Shown here piece by piece: positions 27,280 to 36,158 of a DNA stretch of 64,000 bases. Position 1 is the stretch's first letter. Every line of letters starts with the position of its first letter. Below the pieces are notes generated by a model. The model was given only the letters and a program-made list of their open reading frames with translations, was not told the origin of the DNA and made no database searches. The position numbers were made by a program, and so were the translations under genes. The stretch is from Desulfofustis limnaeus (GTDB lineage Bacteria; Desulfobacterota; Desulfobulbia; Desulfobulbales; Desulfocapsaceae), in the NCBI RefSeq assembly GCF_023169885.1, contig NZ_AP025516.1:3513501-3577500 (forward strand), in the 5' to 3' direction.

Positions 27280-27327
27280 CTCATAACCCGAAGGTCGGAG
27301 GTTCAAATCCTCCCCCCGCTACCAAAA
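27280..27327 (+). repeat. attR: copy of tRNA-fMet 3' half
   Basis: Exact copy of 9547-9594. It lacks the acceptor 5' strand, D-arm and promoter, so it is not a tRNA gene. Confidence 0.95.
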
Positions 27328-27330
27328 TTT

Positions 27331-27368
27331 AAAAGGGGTTAAACGAAACACTTCGTTTAGCCCCTTTT
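27331..27368 (+). terminator. Displaced chromosomal terminator of tRNA-fMet
   Basis: 17-bp stem (27331-27347 with 27352-27368, one G-T pair), ACAC loop and T-run. Placed directly after the tRNA remnant, it is most simply the original terminator separated from its gene by integration. Confidence 0.88.
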
Positions 27369-27490
27369 TCTTTTTCTTGTTTTCCTATACTCCCTACTCC
27401 CTCAATTGACGTACCCTTTCTTGTGCCTAACAGAATTTTTTGTGGTACATTTGCACCGTTTCTTTGCCTTTGCTCTTGTAGCGCGCCGAG

Positions 27491-27527
27491 AGGTTTGATA
27501 CCAAATACCGCAAGGTTTGATACCAAA
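27491..27527. repeat. Two 15-bp direct repeats at presumed prophage right end
   Basis: AGGTTTGATACCAAA occurs at 27491-27505 and 27513-27527, a 22-bp period equal to two helical turns. It lies outside the last phage gene (dam), where Mu-like phages have transposase-binding end sites. A set of CCCGTTT-type repeats follows (about 27557-27596). No gene is supported at 27370-27585. Confidence 0.5.
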
Positions 27528-27585
27528 AGCCTAACCCGATTCAGCTCCTATTTCGACCCGTTTTAACCCTCGTTTTCCACCCCGT

Positions 27586-28380
27586 TTAAAGACCCGTTGT
27601 TGAGCTGTTTGAGATGAGCAATTCGGTGCGAGTTTTGCTCCTTCCGAGGGCTGATCTGGTAACTGAATATTTTAGCTCCACTTCCTCAACCTGGAAGCCT
27701 TCGAATAGCTTTCGGATCTGGGGAGTGTCATTGATAGACATCAGGAATCTCCCCTGGATGCCGCCAAGCAACTCGGCCAGATCCTGGAAGTCCTGCTCTT
27801 GAAAATCATGGCGATAGCCGGGGATCTCCCAATAAGGCGGGTCCAGGTAAAACAAGGTGTGCGGCCGGTCATAGCGTTTGATCAAATCCCGGAAATCAAG
27901 ACACTCGATATTCACGTTGGCCAGCCGCTGCCAGGCTTGCTCCAGGGTGCTTTGCAGGTTCAACAGGTTCAAGCGTGGCCGGCCGGTGGTCGAAGTGCCG
28001 AAGGTCTGATTGGTCACATGACCGCCGAAGGCCATCTTCTGCAAATACAAATACCGGGCAGCCCGCTGGATGTCGGTCAGGGTCTCCGGGTTCACCTGGT
28101 TCTCGCGGTTGAATTCGGACCGCGCCACCAGCGAGAATTTGAATTGCCGATACAGCTCCTCCGGATGATGCTTCACCGCCCGGTAAAGGGTGATCAGCTC
28201 CTTGTCCAGGTCGTTGATCACCTCCGCCGCAGACGGTTCTTTGCTAAAGAAGACCGACGCCCCACCGGCGAACACCTCAACGTAGCAGGTGTGCTTGGGG
28301 AATCGGTCGATGATCTGTTTTGCCAGCCGTGTCTTGCCTCCGAAATACGGTATTAACGCTCCCATAAATAGCCTTTTCAT
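27586..28380 (-). CDS. dam: D12-class DNA adenine methyltransferase (Dam-like)
   Basis: 264 residues. N6-adenine methylase with SAM motif PYFGGKTRLAKQI at the N-terminus, FAGGASVFF, and catalytic DPPYWEIPGY (motif IV) near residue 180. It probably protects phage DNA from restriction or marks packaged DNA. It is the last gene of the prophage, the position held by the mom modification genes in Mu. An alternative ATG at 28365 (MGALIPYFGG) fits the family start well and has AAGG upstream. It is separated from the endolysin gene by 144 bp without a further gene. Confidence 0.92.
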   Translation of the reverse strand: MKRLFMGALIPYFGGKTRLAKQIIDRFPKHTCYVEVFAGGASVFFSKEPSAAEVINDLDKELITLYRAVKHHPEELYRQFKFSLVARSEFNRENQVNPETLTDIQRAARYLYLQKMAFGGHVTNQTFGTSTTGRPRLNLLNLQSTLEQAWQRLANVNIECLDFRDLIKRYDRPHTLFYLDPPYWEIPGYRHDFQEQDFQDLAELLGGIQGRFLMSINDTPQIRKLFEGFQVEEVELKYSVTRSALGRSKTRTELLISNSSTTGL

Positions 28381-28524
28381 TTGCAGGGAGACCTGCTAGA
28401 ACTTGTTCCGTGCTGCGACCCCACAGCATCAGGACTATGGCAGGTGAACCCTGTGGACCGCCGTTCGTGTTGGCGCACGCTCGGCCGGTTTGGGGATGTT
28501 AGTGCATCCCCCTGTCCTGTCCTC

Positions 28525-28884
28525 CTACCGCTTATCGCGGTATTTGCCGGCTCTCGTATCGATGTGAACGAATGTCTCGTATTCGATCAACCCGAGCCGA
28601 TCAGGAAAATTGGTGTTGATCAGGTGGTAGATCTCGGCCGGCCGGTAGCCATCGACCACGATATCAGCCGCCCGCCCGACCAGATGTTTCGAACGCTTCG
28701 CCCCGTTGACGCGGGTGTTGTATCTCTCGCACCGGCAGCCGGAACTGATCCGCACCGGCTTGCCGGTCTCCCAGCGCAGCCACTGCAGCACGGTGAGCAA
28801 TTCGGCGTCAACGGTATCAAAGCCGCAACCGCACCGGCAGCAAAATTCCTGCCGGGAAAAATGGGTGCTCAACCTGGCCATCAA
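28525..28884 (-). CDS. Phage endolysin, peptidase M15 (D-Ala-D-Ala carboxypeptidase type)
   Basis: 119 residues. Zinc peptidase of the M15_3 family that cleaves peptidoglycan cross-links. Zinc-binding pattern: SKHLVGRAADIVV (His and Asp) and ETFVHIDTR (His near the C-terminus). The N-terminal FSRQEFCCRCGCG is typical of the family. No signal peptide, so release depends on the neighbouring holin-like protein. It forms the lysis group with the genes at 28914-30358. Confidence 0.9.
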   Translation of the reverse strand: MMARLSTHFSRQEFCCRCGCGFDTVDAELLTVLQWLRWETGKPVRISSGCRCERYNTRVNGAKRSKHLVGRAADIVVDGYRPAEIYHLINTNFPDRLGLIEYETFVHIDTRAGKYRDKR

Positions 28885-28913
28885 ACCACCTCTCTATATA
28901 ATAGTGGACCGCA

Positions 28914-29390
28914 TCATGCGGCCTGCAGCACCGGCGTCATCCCGACCCGAGCCAGCTTTTCCAGGACCAGCGGATGGTCAAGCGGATCATCCCACGCGTC
29001 GCCCTGCCGTTTCTCATCCCAGAAGTAGGTTGCTCCCAGGGTGTCCACCGCGTTGAAGTAGGTCACCGCCCGGTAAGCCCGGAGCTGCTTGAGCGGGAAC
29101 CGTGACCGGGCCTGAATGATGGCCAGGCTGTTATGCAGAAACATCGAATTGCTCTGATGAAACGCTGCCCAACTCGCCTCGGCCACCAGCCAGCTGATGT
29201 CGTGGATGAAGCAGGACGCCGACAGCCGCAGCCCGTAGCACGTTTCCGGCACGATCGCGTCCCCGAGCCCGCCGCCGGCGCCGCAAAACGAAGGGAACTC
29301 CTCCAGCGGCAGCTGATGCGGCCACCACTGGACCAGGAAAGCCGGTACGACCAGCTCTATCCCTTCAATGCTGAGCGCCTCGGTTTCCAT
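28914..29390 (-). CDS. Phage protein, possibly phospholipase A2-like
   Basis: 158 residues. The segment SFCGAGGGLGDAIVP...SCFIHDISW recalls the Cys-rich calcium loop and Cys-x-x-His-Asp active site of phospholipase A2-like proteins sometimes found in phage tail or lysis regions. His in FIHDIS would be catalytic. The canonical CCxxHDxC is only partly present, so this is a suggestion. It lies between the endolysin and the membrane protein, which fits a role in host-membrane attack. Confidence 0.55.
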   Translation of the reverse strand: METEALSIEGIELVVPAFLVQWWPHQLPLEEFPSFCGAGGGLGDAIVPETCYGLRLSASCFIHDISWLVAEASWAAFHQSNSMFLHNSLAIIQARSRFPLKQLRAYRAVTYFNAVDTLGATYFWDEKRQGDAWDDPLDHPLVLEKLARVGMTPVLQAA

Positions 29391-29394
29391 CAGC

Positions 29395-29670
29395 TCACTG
29401 GCGCAGTGCCGTCCGGATCTGCTCGATCTGGATAGCCATCTCCGCTTTCATCTTCTGGATCTTCAGGATCGTCCGCTTGATGCCAAACGCCACTGCCAAC
29501 ACCAGCGGCCCGACGGCCGTCAGGTAATCCTGCATCTTGACGACCAGTACCTCGCCATGGGCTCTGACATCGGCGGCCGAGATCCCTTTATGTTCGAGAT
29601 ACATCATGCCCAGCGCAATAACGGCAAACAGCCAGAACTCGCCGGACAGAAAGGATGTCTTCAACTGCAT
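29395..29670 (-). CDS. Holin-like small membrane protein
   Basis: 91 residues from the ATG at 29670, which has GGAGGGGGAG directly upstream; the longer frame from 29862 overlaps the lipoprotein gene and reads Arg/Gly-rich non-protein-like sequence. Two hydrophobic segments (EFWLFAVIALGMMYLEH, then LTAVGPLVLAVAFGI) are followed by a basic coiled tail (KMKAEMAIQIEQIRTAL). Size, topology and position beside the endolysin suggest a holin or spanin-like component. Confidence 0.65.
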   Translation of the reverse strand: MQLKTSFLSGEFWLFAVIALGMMYLEHKGISAADVRAHGEVLVVKMQDYLTAVGPLVLAVAFGIKRTILKIQKMKAEMAIQIEQIRTALRQ

Positions 29671-29683
29671 CTCCCCCTCCTTT

Positions 29684-30358
29684 TCAGAATAGACTCGAAT
29701 CGCTCTTCGACGGCGAATCGACCCGGCTCTCGGTCCTCGACCAGTTGTAATCGCTGGTCCATGGCCGCGAGGAATCCAAGCTCCCCGAGGTCCCTTCGCC
29801 GGAAACATCAAGTTTGTTCTCCTGGTAGTCGCCAAGCCAAAACTGACCTCTCGATTGATCACCGGTGCCCAGCTGTGAATCGAAAATCACTACGCTTTCC
29901 TTGGCTTCGATCGTCGGCGAGTTTTTGTTCGCTCTGGTCCTGCCATCCACTCGGTCGTAGACCTCGAGCCCGAGCCTGATGTAATCGGGTAAGCCGCGAT
30001 ACATCACATCGGTCATGGTCATCGGAGCCGGTGCATTGCTCATGTCTCTGATGATCAACGCTGTGATGACCGCTCCCTGGGTCCGCTCGGTATCAGTCTT
30101 GTATGGAGTGGTATTATGGAGATTGATCAGCGCATTGGTCCGCTGGTTGAGCGAGTCGTAGTGGTTTGCTAGGTTCTCCGACTCGGCAAAGGTGCCCTGT
30201 TCGGTCACCGAGGTCACCCGATTGGGATCTTGTTTGTCATCGTAGTGATAGGTAACGGTCTTTCCTGCAAACAAGCAGCCGCTCAGAAAAAGCGGGAAAA
30301 TCAGTACCAGCAGGACCAAGGCAAAAAATCTCATCCCTCCGATAAACCAGTTCATCAT
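29684..30358 (-). CDS. Phage lipoprotein
   Basis: 224 residues with an N-terminal signal and lipobox (LVLIFPLFLSGCLF; Cys about 28), so lipid-anchored. The mature part contains a predicted helical stretch (SENLANHYDSLNQRTNALINLHN) and a Ser/Asp-rich C-terminus. In Mu-like phages a lipoprotein beside the holin and endolysin can be an outer-membrane spanin or a superinfection-exclusion factor; neither is proven. The ATG overlaps the preceding gene's stop (GAATGATG). Confidence 0.7.
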   Translation of the reverse strand: MMNWFIGGMRFFALVLLVLIFPLFLSGCLFAGKTVTYHYDDKQDPNRVTSVTEQGTFAESENLANHYDSLNQRTNALINLHNTTPYKTDTERTQGAVITALIIRDMSNAPAPMTMTDVMYRGLPDYIRLGLEVYDRVDGRTRANKNSPTIEAKESVVIFDSQLGTGDQSRGQFWLGDYQENKLDVSGEGTSGSLDSSRPWTSDYNWSRTESRVDSPSKSDSSLF

Positions 30359-30783
30359 TCTCCTCCCGGCGCGTCCACGCGCCTCATGATTAGATCAAAT
30401 ACCGCCGAGCCGCTGATCCGCACTTCATTACCCGCCGGCAACGGGAATTGCGGGCAGAGCGGATAGGCGCGGCTGTACGGCCCGTTGTGGCCGGTACCGA
30501 ACAGTGCCGCCATGAAATACGTGTCGCAGCGCAATGCGTCGGGTTCCGGCAGCTCAACCACAAACGAGCGCTGCGCCGGGCTGATATCCTCGACTACCGT
30601 CTCCCTCTCATCGCCGCGTAGCCGATACAGCGCGAACCCGACAGGCGGCGCCTCCGGATCGGCCGTATAGGCAAAACTCACTTCATAGCTCGCCGCCCGC
30701 GCATTGACGGCCACCAGCAGCACACCAGCCAGGACAAGCAGCACAGCGACAGCTGCGATAGCCAGCCGCAACGTCTTTTTCAT
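30355..30783 (-). CDS. Phage membrane-anchored beta-domain protein
   Basis: 142 residues from the ATG at 30783 (GAGGTG 4-5 bases upstream). One N-terminal membrane or signal segment (LRLAIAAVAVLLVLAGVLLVAV), then a fibronectin-III-like beta domain (SYEVSFAYTADPEAPPVGFALYRL ... FVVELPEPDAL ... YFMAALFGT). Probably exported. Function unknown; it might present a host-surface-binding domain. Its start overlaps the stop of the upstream 77-residue gene. Confidence 0.6.
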   Translation of the reverse strand: MKKTLRLAIAAVAVLLVLAGVLLVAVNARAASYEVSFAYTADPEAPPVGFALYRLRGDERETVVEDISPAQRSFVVELPEPDALRCDTYFMAALFGTGHNGPYSRAYPLCPQFPLPAGNEVRISGSAVFDLIMRRVDAPGGE

Positions 30784-30784
30784 C

Positions 30785-31018
30785 TCACACCTCAATCTCA
30801 TAGTGAGTCAGGTTCGGGGCCGCCTCGATGATGGTATTGTCCCGCACGTACGCCTTGCTGCCCGCCGCCACGCCGGTCCCGAACACCCGCATGGCGCCGC
30901 CGCCCACCGTGGTCACCATGCTCGTACCGGTGGCGGCATCGACCGACTCGACGGTGACGATGATCAGCGGGCTGTCCGGCAGCAGCCGCTTGAATTTCGC
31001 CCACAGGTTAGTTGCCAC
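30785..31018 (-). CDS. Small phage tail-region protein
   Basis: 77 residues, likely all-beta: SPLIIVTVESVDAATGTSMVTTVGGGAMRVFGTGVAAGSKAYVRDNTI. The alternating pattern resembles the small barrel or connector proteins encoded after tail-tip genes in B3-like phages. It overlaps the large tail gene upstream by 11 bp. No named function. Confidence 0.6.
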   Translation of the reverse strand: MATNLWAKFKRLLPDSPLIIVTVESVDAATGTSMVTTVGGGAMRVFGTGVAAGSKAYVRDNTIIEAAPNLTHYEIEV

Positions 31019-33053
31019 GATAGCGCTCCACGTCGATGGTTTGCCGGACCTTCAGCCCGTCTTTGCCCCGGTTGGCGCTCACCGAGACCGCCGTCACCAA
31101 GCCCTTCCAGGAACTCACCCCGTCACCCACCTGGATCAGCGTGCCGGGCAGCAGGACACCGGGCAGCAGCGGCGGGGCGAACACCGGCAGCTCGAGGCGG
31201 TATTTCTGCCAGCGCCCGGAGCCGGCCAGTACGGCAATGCCGCGCTGCCGGGCCGCCTCGACCGCCGTGATCAACGGATCGGTGACCATCGGGGCGATCA
31301 GGTCGCCGGCGCTGCCCTGGCGAATCACCCGCGCCGAGATCCCGCCGGAGAGGAACACCGCATTGAAGAACGGCCGCTCATCCCATTCACTGTCGAGCTT
31401 GTCGATCATGTCGGCGGGAATGGCGATCGCCGCCGTCGCCGTCGGCCAGTCCCAGGGCGGTGTCTGGTAGCGCGGCTGGATCAGCAGCACCTGGTCGCTC
31501 ATGGCGCTCTGCACCATGGCCCCGGCCGTATCGGCAATGCTCTTGATCACCGCCAACGGCGTCTGATCGCGGTAGCTGAGCGCCCCGGCCGGTACCAGCC
31601 AATCGGTGGCGTCCATGTCGATGCTCCAGCCGGTGCTCTGCAGTTCCTGCTCCATCAGCTGCACGGCGGTACGCTGCTGGTTCTCGGTATAGGTCCTGAT
31701 CTCGGCCGCCGGCGCGCCGAGTTGGGCCGACACCGAGCGCCCCTCGATCGACCGGCTTTTTCCGGTAAAGGCCCGGCTCGATGTAGTGCGGTCCGCTTGC
31801 AGCCGCCAGGTATGTCCGTTGATCTCAGCATCCACCGCAATCGGGCCGGCCACAGTCGGCTCCAAGAGCGCCAGATGCGCATCGCTGCCGATGGCGGCGC
31901 GCAGGCTCCAGCACACTGAATCCCAATCGGTGGAGAGCGTCAGGCTGGTGGCGTCGATGGCGGCCCCGTCGGCAACCCTGGTCAAATAAGCGGTATGGAT
32001 CATGACATAAACCTTCGCCACCAGCGCCCAGGGTGCGGTCTTGGGCGGCCGGTAGAAATAGGCGTCACGCCAGCCGGATGGCTCACGCCAGGAGCAGCGC
32101 AGATCAAAGGTGAGCTGGTCGAAAAAGAAATCGATATGATCCTTGTCACCGACCCGTGTAATGGGTAGATCAAGATTAAAGTCGAGATCGCCGACCGCCG
32201 GCTCGTAGTGACGCCAGCACACCTGGTAATAATATTTCGGTCCCCAGGTGGTGCGGTGATCGATGTCTTTGATAGGCAGCTTGCCGATCCACGGAGCACC
32301 CTTGACGATGTCGTTGATCTCGTCGGCTTCCCAGTCCAACCGATAGTGCTTGTCTTTCGGCGGCGGGTAGGCATAGAAAATCGGCTTGACCAGATCCGGA
32401 TGGTTCTTCGTATCAGCCCATAATTGCCTGGTGTCGTGGTCCTTGCGGATGACGCGTAGCCAGCCGTAACGCCCTTCATGGTTGATCTTGCGCTGGGTCT
32501 TGCGCCAGCTTGACCTGTTTCTCCGGTCTTTGCCTCCGACGCGTTCCCATGCGCTGCCCAACTCGCGTTCTTTGGCCGGCATGAGTGCATGAGCCGGACT
32601 GAACGACCGAGTGACAAAACGACGCCGCTGCCACCCGGTACCCAGCAGCCGGTTGAGTTGCTCCATGGCCTGCCAGGGGATGACAAAGTCTGGCGTTGCC
32701 GGTTGGATGGTCGGATCGTCACCAGGGTCACCAGGGTCACCGGGACCACCAGGATCATAATTATCAAAGCTGATATTGCCGCCTGGTGGTGGCTCATATA
32801 TGCCTGCCAAGTCAAGCAGTATATGATCTCCGGCAGGCGGCGCATACGGCTCTGAATAGAAGAAGCTGGTTTTCGCCAACAGAATGGTGTCACCGGGAGG
32901 AGGCTCATACTGGTTGGCCATCCTGAAAAACAGCGAACTCCCTTTTGGTGCCTCATAAAACGAGACAAAAGCGATACGGTCGCCGGTAGGCGGCCCATAC
33001 AGTTCGCTGAAGATGAAAGCGAGTGCGTCGCACCGACCAGATTCATAGCTCAT
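31008..33053 (-). CDS. Phage tail protein with N-terminal YxPPxGD repeats
   Basis: 681 residues. The first 100 contain five imperfect repeats of about 22 residues (LYGPPTGDRIAF, FYEAPKGSSLFF, QYEPPPGDTILL, PYAPPAGDHILL, IYEPPPGGNISF), then a GGPGDPGDPGDD hinge. The remainder is beta-rich, with many Trp, and looks like a baseplate or tail-tip component. Similar repeat modules are known to me from B3-like phage tail proteins. Probably virion surface and host contact. It overlaps neighbours on both sides. Confidence 0.7.
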   Translation of the reverse strand: MSYESGRCDALAFIFSELYGPPTGDRIAFVSFYEAPKGSSLFFRMANQYEPPPGDTILLAKTSFFYSEPYAPPAGDHILLDLAGIYEPPPGGNISFDNYDPGGPGDPGDPGDDPTIQPATPDFVIPWQAMEQLNRLLGTGWQRRRFVTRSFSPAHALMPAKERELGSAWERVGGKDRRNRSSWRKTQRKINHEGRYGWLRVIRKDHDTRQLWADTKNHPDLVKPIFYAYPPPKDKHYRLDWEADEINDIVKGAPWIGKLPIKDIDHRTTWGPKYYYQVCWRHYEPAVGDLDFNLDLPITRVGDKDHIDFFFDQLTFDLRCSWREPSGWRDAYFYRPPKTAPWALVAKVYVMIHTAYLTRVADGAAIDATSLTLSTDWDSVCWSLRAAIGSDAHLALLEPTVAGPIAVDAEINGHTWRLQADRTTSSRAFTGKSRSIEGRSVSAQLGAPAAEIRTYTENQQRTAVQLMEQELQSTGWSIDMDATDWLVPAGALSYRDQTPLAVIKSIADTAGAMVQSAMSDQVLLIQPRYQTPPWDWPTATAAIAIPADMIDKLDSEWDERPFFNAVFLSGGISARVIRQGSAGDLIAPMVTDPLITAVEAARQRGIAVLAGSGRWQKYRLELPVFAPPLLPGVLLPGTLIQVGDGVSSWKGLVTAVSVSANRGKDGLKVRQTIDVERYRGN

Positions 33054-33322
33054 TATTCGGCTGGAGCAGTGGCGACCTGTGTGACATAGTCGGCCACTTC
33101 TGCGTTATAATTGCCGGTTGTATCCAAAGCGAAAACGATAAGGCTACGTTCTGGATATTCCGGTAGGCCGTACAACATCCAAGCCCCGGTATTAGCATCA
33201 GACACGGTGGCTCCGACATAGGCCATTGTGTCACGTTCAAGACATAGAACGTTCCGCTTGGCCGGTGTGCCATCGACAGTCACCGTGCCGGCTAGTTTAT
33301 GTCTGTTGGTTTTCACAGCCAT
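33053..33322 (-). CDS. Small phage structural protein
   Basis: 89 residues from the ATG at 33322 (GAAGG 4 bases upstream). A carboxypeptidase-regulatory-like beta domain: KLAGTVTVDGTPAKRNVLCLERDTMAYVGATVSDANTGAWMLYGL. Such domains decorate phage virions. It overlaps the next gene's start by 1 bp. The longer frame to 33370 has no better site. Confidence 0.6.
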   Translation of the reverse strand: MAVKTNRHKLAGTVTVDGTPAKRNVLCLERDTMAYVGATVSDANTGAWMLYGLPEYPERSLIVFALDTTGNYNAEVADYVTQVATAPAE

Positions 33323-33350
33323 AATGCCTTCAAAGCACACACAAAACGAG

Positions 33351-34430
33351 TCAAGAAACATCCCAATCACCCCCTATGTCGACCATTACAACTGAATATG
33401 CGAACCGGGCCGGATCGGTGTTGCTATTGGCAACGTGCGGGAATAGCATAAAAGTCCTGTCGTTTTTGGTGAGTGTTTGAAACAAATTCACTGTTTCAAA
33501 TGGTCCGCACGTCAAGGGGATAAATGACCCAAATGCGTCGTGGCAAGGGAAAAATAGGCCGGGCAAATAACCGCGAACGACTATGTCCCTGTAAGTGTAC
33601 GATGCTGGTGCCTCCATGAGCATTGGCCTTGTAAGATACAGCGGCCCATCGTGTCTATACTCTGGGCCTACCAATGCCCTTGACCCAGTTTCGCGGGCTG
33701 ATCTTAGTCCGCCAATGGGACTTTCCATCGTCATTGCCAGTGTCAACGGACCTTGTTGGCCGCTTAAATAGCGCGGAGTAACTATGCCAGTCGTTGGTTT
33801 CAGGTATTCTGTGTAAAGGGTGCTAGATATAAAAGACGGACCCAAGGTGCCAAATGATCTGGCCACTAAATAACTAGCGCCGCCATCTACTCTGTGTATG
33901 AACCCAGCGCACAAAGCGACATTGAAGCCGTCGTCTTCCATTGATATAAAGTCGCCAAAGCAAAAATGAGTCAAACTACCTTGTTGACCGGAATTGCCGG
34001 GCGTCATTAGCGCCGTCGCAGTGGTGGTTTTGACACTCGGATAAACGAAAAAATGGAAAAACGTGCTAGTGGCGATCAGCACCCATTTGACAGCAGAACC
34101 GTCTGCCCAATCTGATTTCCTTGTTTTTAAAGTATTGTCGAATTGCCCGAGGCCAGTATCGATAGAAGACATGAACTCATATCCGGTCTTGCTGAACTCA
34201 ATCGTCCCGTCTGCTATACGCAGAAAAGAACCGGTGCCATTGATGTGGCTGTTTCTCAGCGCAATCGTCGTGCCGTCAAGGTTTTCAAATTCAATCGTCC
34301 ATCCGGCGGGAGCCTTGTCTGTGTACCCCTCAACAAGGCATTTTTTGAGTAAATTGGTGAAAGAGCCAACAAGGCCGTTCAGCACTGGCGCGTCGCCATC
34401 GTCCCACTTGTAAACTGTTGGTGTTGCCAT
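33351..34430 (-). CDS. Phage tail-region protein, unrecognised
   Basis: 359 residues, no signal peptide or membrane segment, beta-rich with many Gly, Phe and Thr. The N-terminal MATPTVYKWDDGDAPVLNG and C-terminal RFAYSVVMVDIGGDWDVS are of a type I associate with B3-like phage tail genes of unknown role. It overlaps the 570-residue gene by 1 bp. Likely a minor tail or fibre protein. Confidence 0.65.
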   Translation of the reverse strand: MATPTVYKWDDGDAPVLNGLVGSFTNLLKKCLVEGYTDKAPAGWTIEFENLDGTTIALRNSHINGTGSFLRIADGTIEFSKTGYEFMSSIDTGLGQFDNTLKTRKSDWADGSAVKWVLIATSTFFHFFVYPSVKTTTATALMTPGNSGQQGSLTHFCFGDFISMEDDGFNVALCAGFIHRVDGGASYLVARSFGTLGPSFISSTLYTEYLKPTTGIVTPRYLSGQQGPLTLAMTMESPIGGLRSARETGSRALVGPEYRHDGPLYLTRPMLMEAPASYTYRDIVVRGYLPGLFFPCHDAFGSFIPLTCGPFETVNLFQTLTKNDRTFMLFPHVANSNTDPARFAYSVVMVDIGGDWDVS

Positions 34431-36142
34431 TACTCAGCGTCTCCTCTGATTTGCAGGGTAAATTGATCGCTCGGCTCCTCAGCCGGTCCTTGCAGGGTGG
34501 TGCGGGCGATCCACAGGTCATGGTTTGCGCCATCAGTGTTGAAGCGCAGCACGTTGCCGGTCGCCCAGCCTGAACCCCAACCGCGATAGTCGATAAAAAA
34601 GAACGGTTGGTTGGTAGCCGGGTTGATCGGTTGGCAGTTGTTCTGAATATACCCCTCCCCAACCACGCCGTATTTCTCACCGATAACCCTGAAGTGATCG
34701 GCAGAGTCGAACACCAGCGCCCAACGCTCTTTGACCGCGCCGGAGTTGGTGGCGAAGATTGGGTAATTGATCTCGTTATAGTTGGCGCTGGTGGCGTCGC
34801 CGATCAGGTCGTCGGACCAGACGCCGCTCCAGGTCTTCTGGTCAAACAGGTTAAAGGCCCGCGCCTGGAGGTCGCCGAACAGCAGCGCCGAGCTGACATA
34901 GGTGCCGGCCACTGGGTAGCTGTTCTGCAGGCCGGAGGCGACGGTCAGCTGGCCGTTGATCTGCACTCCGGATACGAGCGCCATATCCTCGACCCGGTGC
35001 GAGCAGATAAGCGGCATAGTGAACCCGGTCAGGTCCAGCGGGTCGGCCATGGTCAGCAGCTGCGCGTCCTTGTCGAAGGTGTACTTGGTGGATGGCACCC
35101 GCAGCGGCGGGCTGCTCGAATCGTACAGCTCGACGCTGGCGACCCCGATCCGGCTGAGCGTGATCTCCTGACCGGCCGACAGCGGGTTGGGCAACTCGTC
35201 GTTCTGCGTGTTATGCACGACGATCACATCGCCGGTCTTGACGATCGGCACCCGGCCGTCGGACGGCAGCCGCACCGGATCAAGACCGATCAGATCGGCG
35301 TTGAGCGGGATATAGGAATAGACGACGCAGGTGTATGTGATTGAATCGGCGAACACCTCAAGCGGCTTGAAGATATAGCCTTCGCCGTCAACGTCTTCCG
35401 GGTAATACCAGTCTTCCTCGATATAGCTTCCGTCATCAAAGACATCCTCGCCAAAATCGAGCACCACGATACCGGTCTCATAGTCGACCGCACCGCGCAC
35501 CTTGTTGCCGCTGATGTAGCCGTCGAAGCCGCCGCTGCCGGTGACCGTCTGCCCGTCGAGCGTGGTGGCGATGATGGACAGTGAGCCGGGCCGGATCGGC
35601 GCGCCCGGTGTGCGGTAAGTGACGGTGGCGACCAGCTGGTTGCCGATCCGCCCGGTCAGCGATTTGACCTCGATGGTGTTGCTGCCGCCGTCCAGCACAT
35701 CCAGCGTCACCAGGCCGGTGGAATAGTCGATCTGCCCGGCCAGCGCGCCCAGCCCGGTGACCGGGTCGGGGTTACGGTACAGCTTGCCGAGCCGGTCGAT
35801 ATAGCGGTTGCCGGCCCACTCGAACAGCACCGAGCCGGGCTGGATGGTATAGCCGACATGGTTCTGCAGCAGCTTGAGCTGGTACGGCTGGGCGTCGATC
35901 AGCTCGTTGGCGGTCTCCTGGGCGGCGGTATCAAGGGCATAGGAGGCGGCCATATCCTGAACGTGACCGATATGCTCCAGGGTCTGCGCGCCGGATCGGT
36001 ACGAGGTCACCGTTTCCATGGCCCGGTAGGTGCCTTCCGCGGCCTGCTGCGTGGCGGCCAGCATCTCCCGATAGGCTTTGACCTTGTTGAACGCCGCGTG
36101 CCATTTGTCGTTACTCGCAAGCCCGGTTACTCGTACTGGCAT
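34430..36142 (-). CDS. Large phage tail protein with beta repeats
   Basis: 570 residues. It contains motifs of the form G-x-(I/V)-D-Y-x-T-G-x-V: GQIDYSTGLVTLDV and GAVDYETGIVVLDF, each preceded by a strand ending PGSL or PGS. These Ig-like units also occur in the next gene upstream. The start follows a TTG/AGGGG-type site. Likely a tail-tip or baseplate-hub protein acting between tail tube and fibre genes. Confidence 0.7.
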   Translation of the reverse strand: MPVRVTGLASNDKWHAAFNKVKAYREMLAATQQAAEGTYRAMETVTSYRSGAQTLEHIGHVQDMAASYALDTAAQETANELIDAQPYQLKLLQNHVGYTIQPGSVLFEWAGNRYIDRLGKLYRNPDPVTGLGALAGQIDYSTGLVTLDVLDGGSNTIEVKSLTGRIGNQLVATVTYRTPGAPIRPGSLSIIATTLDGQTVTGSGGFDGYISGNKVRGAVDYETGIVVLDFGEDVFDDGSYIEEDWYYPEDVDGEGYIFKPLEVFADSITYTCVVYSYIPLNADLIGLDPVRLPSDGRVPIVKTGDVIVVHNTQNDELPNPLSAGQEITLSRIGVASVELYDSSSPPLRVPSTKYTFDKDAQLLTMADPLDLTGFTMPLICSHRVEDMALVSGVQINGQLTVASGLQNSYPVAGTYVSSALLFGDLQARAFNLFDQKTWSGVWSDDLIGDATSANYNEINYPIFATNSGAVKERWALVFDSADHFRVIGEKYGVVGEGYIQNNCQPINPATNQPFFFIDYRGWGSGWATGNVLRFNTDGANHDLWIARTTLQGPAEEPSDQFTLQIRGDAE

Positions 36143-36158
36143 AACAAACCCCTTGTGG

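Noticed and set aside
27280-27324. Second tRNA-fMet
   Set aside because: Only the 3' half is present with no acceptor 5' strand or D-arm; it is an att site.
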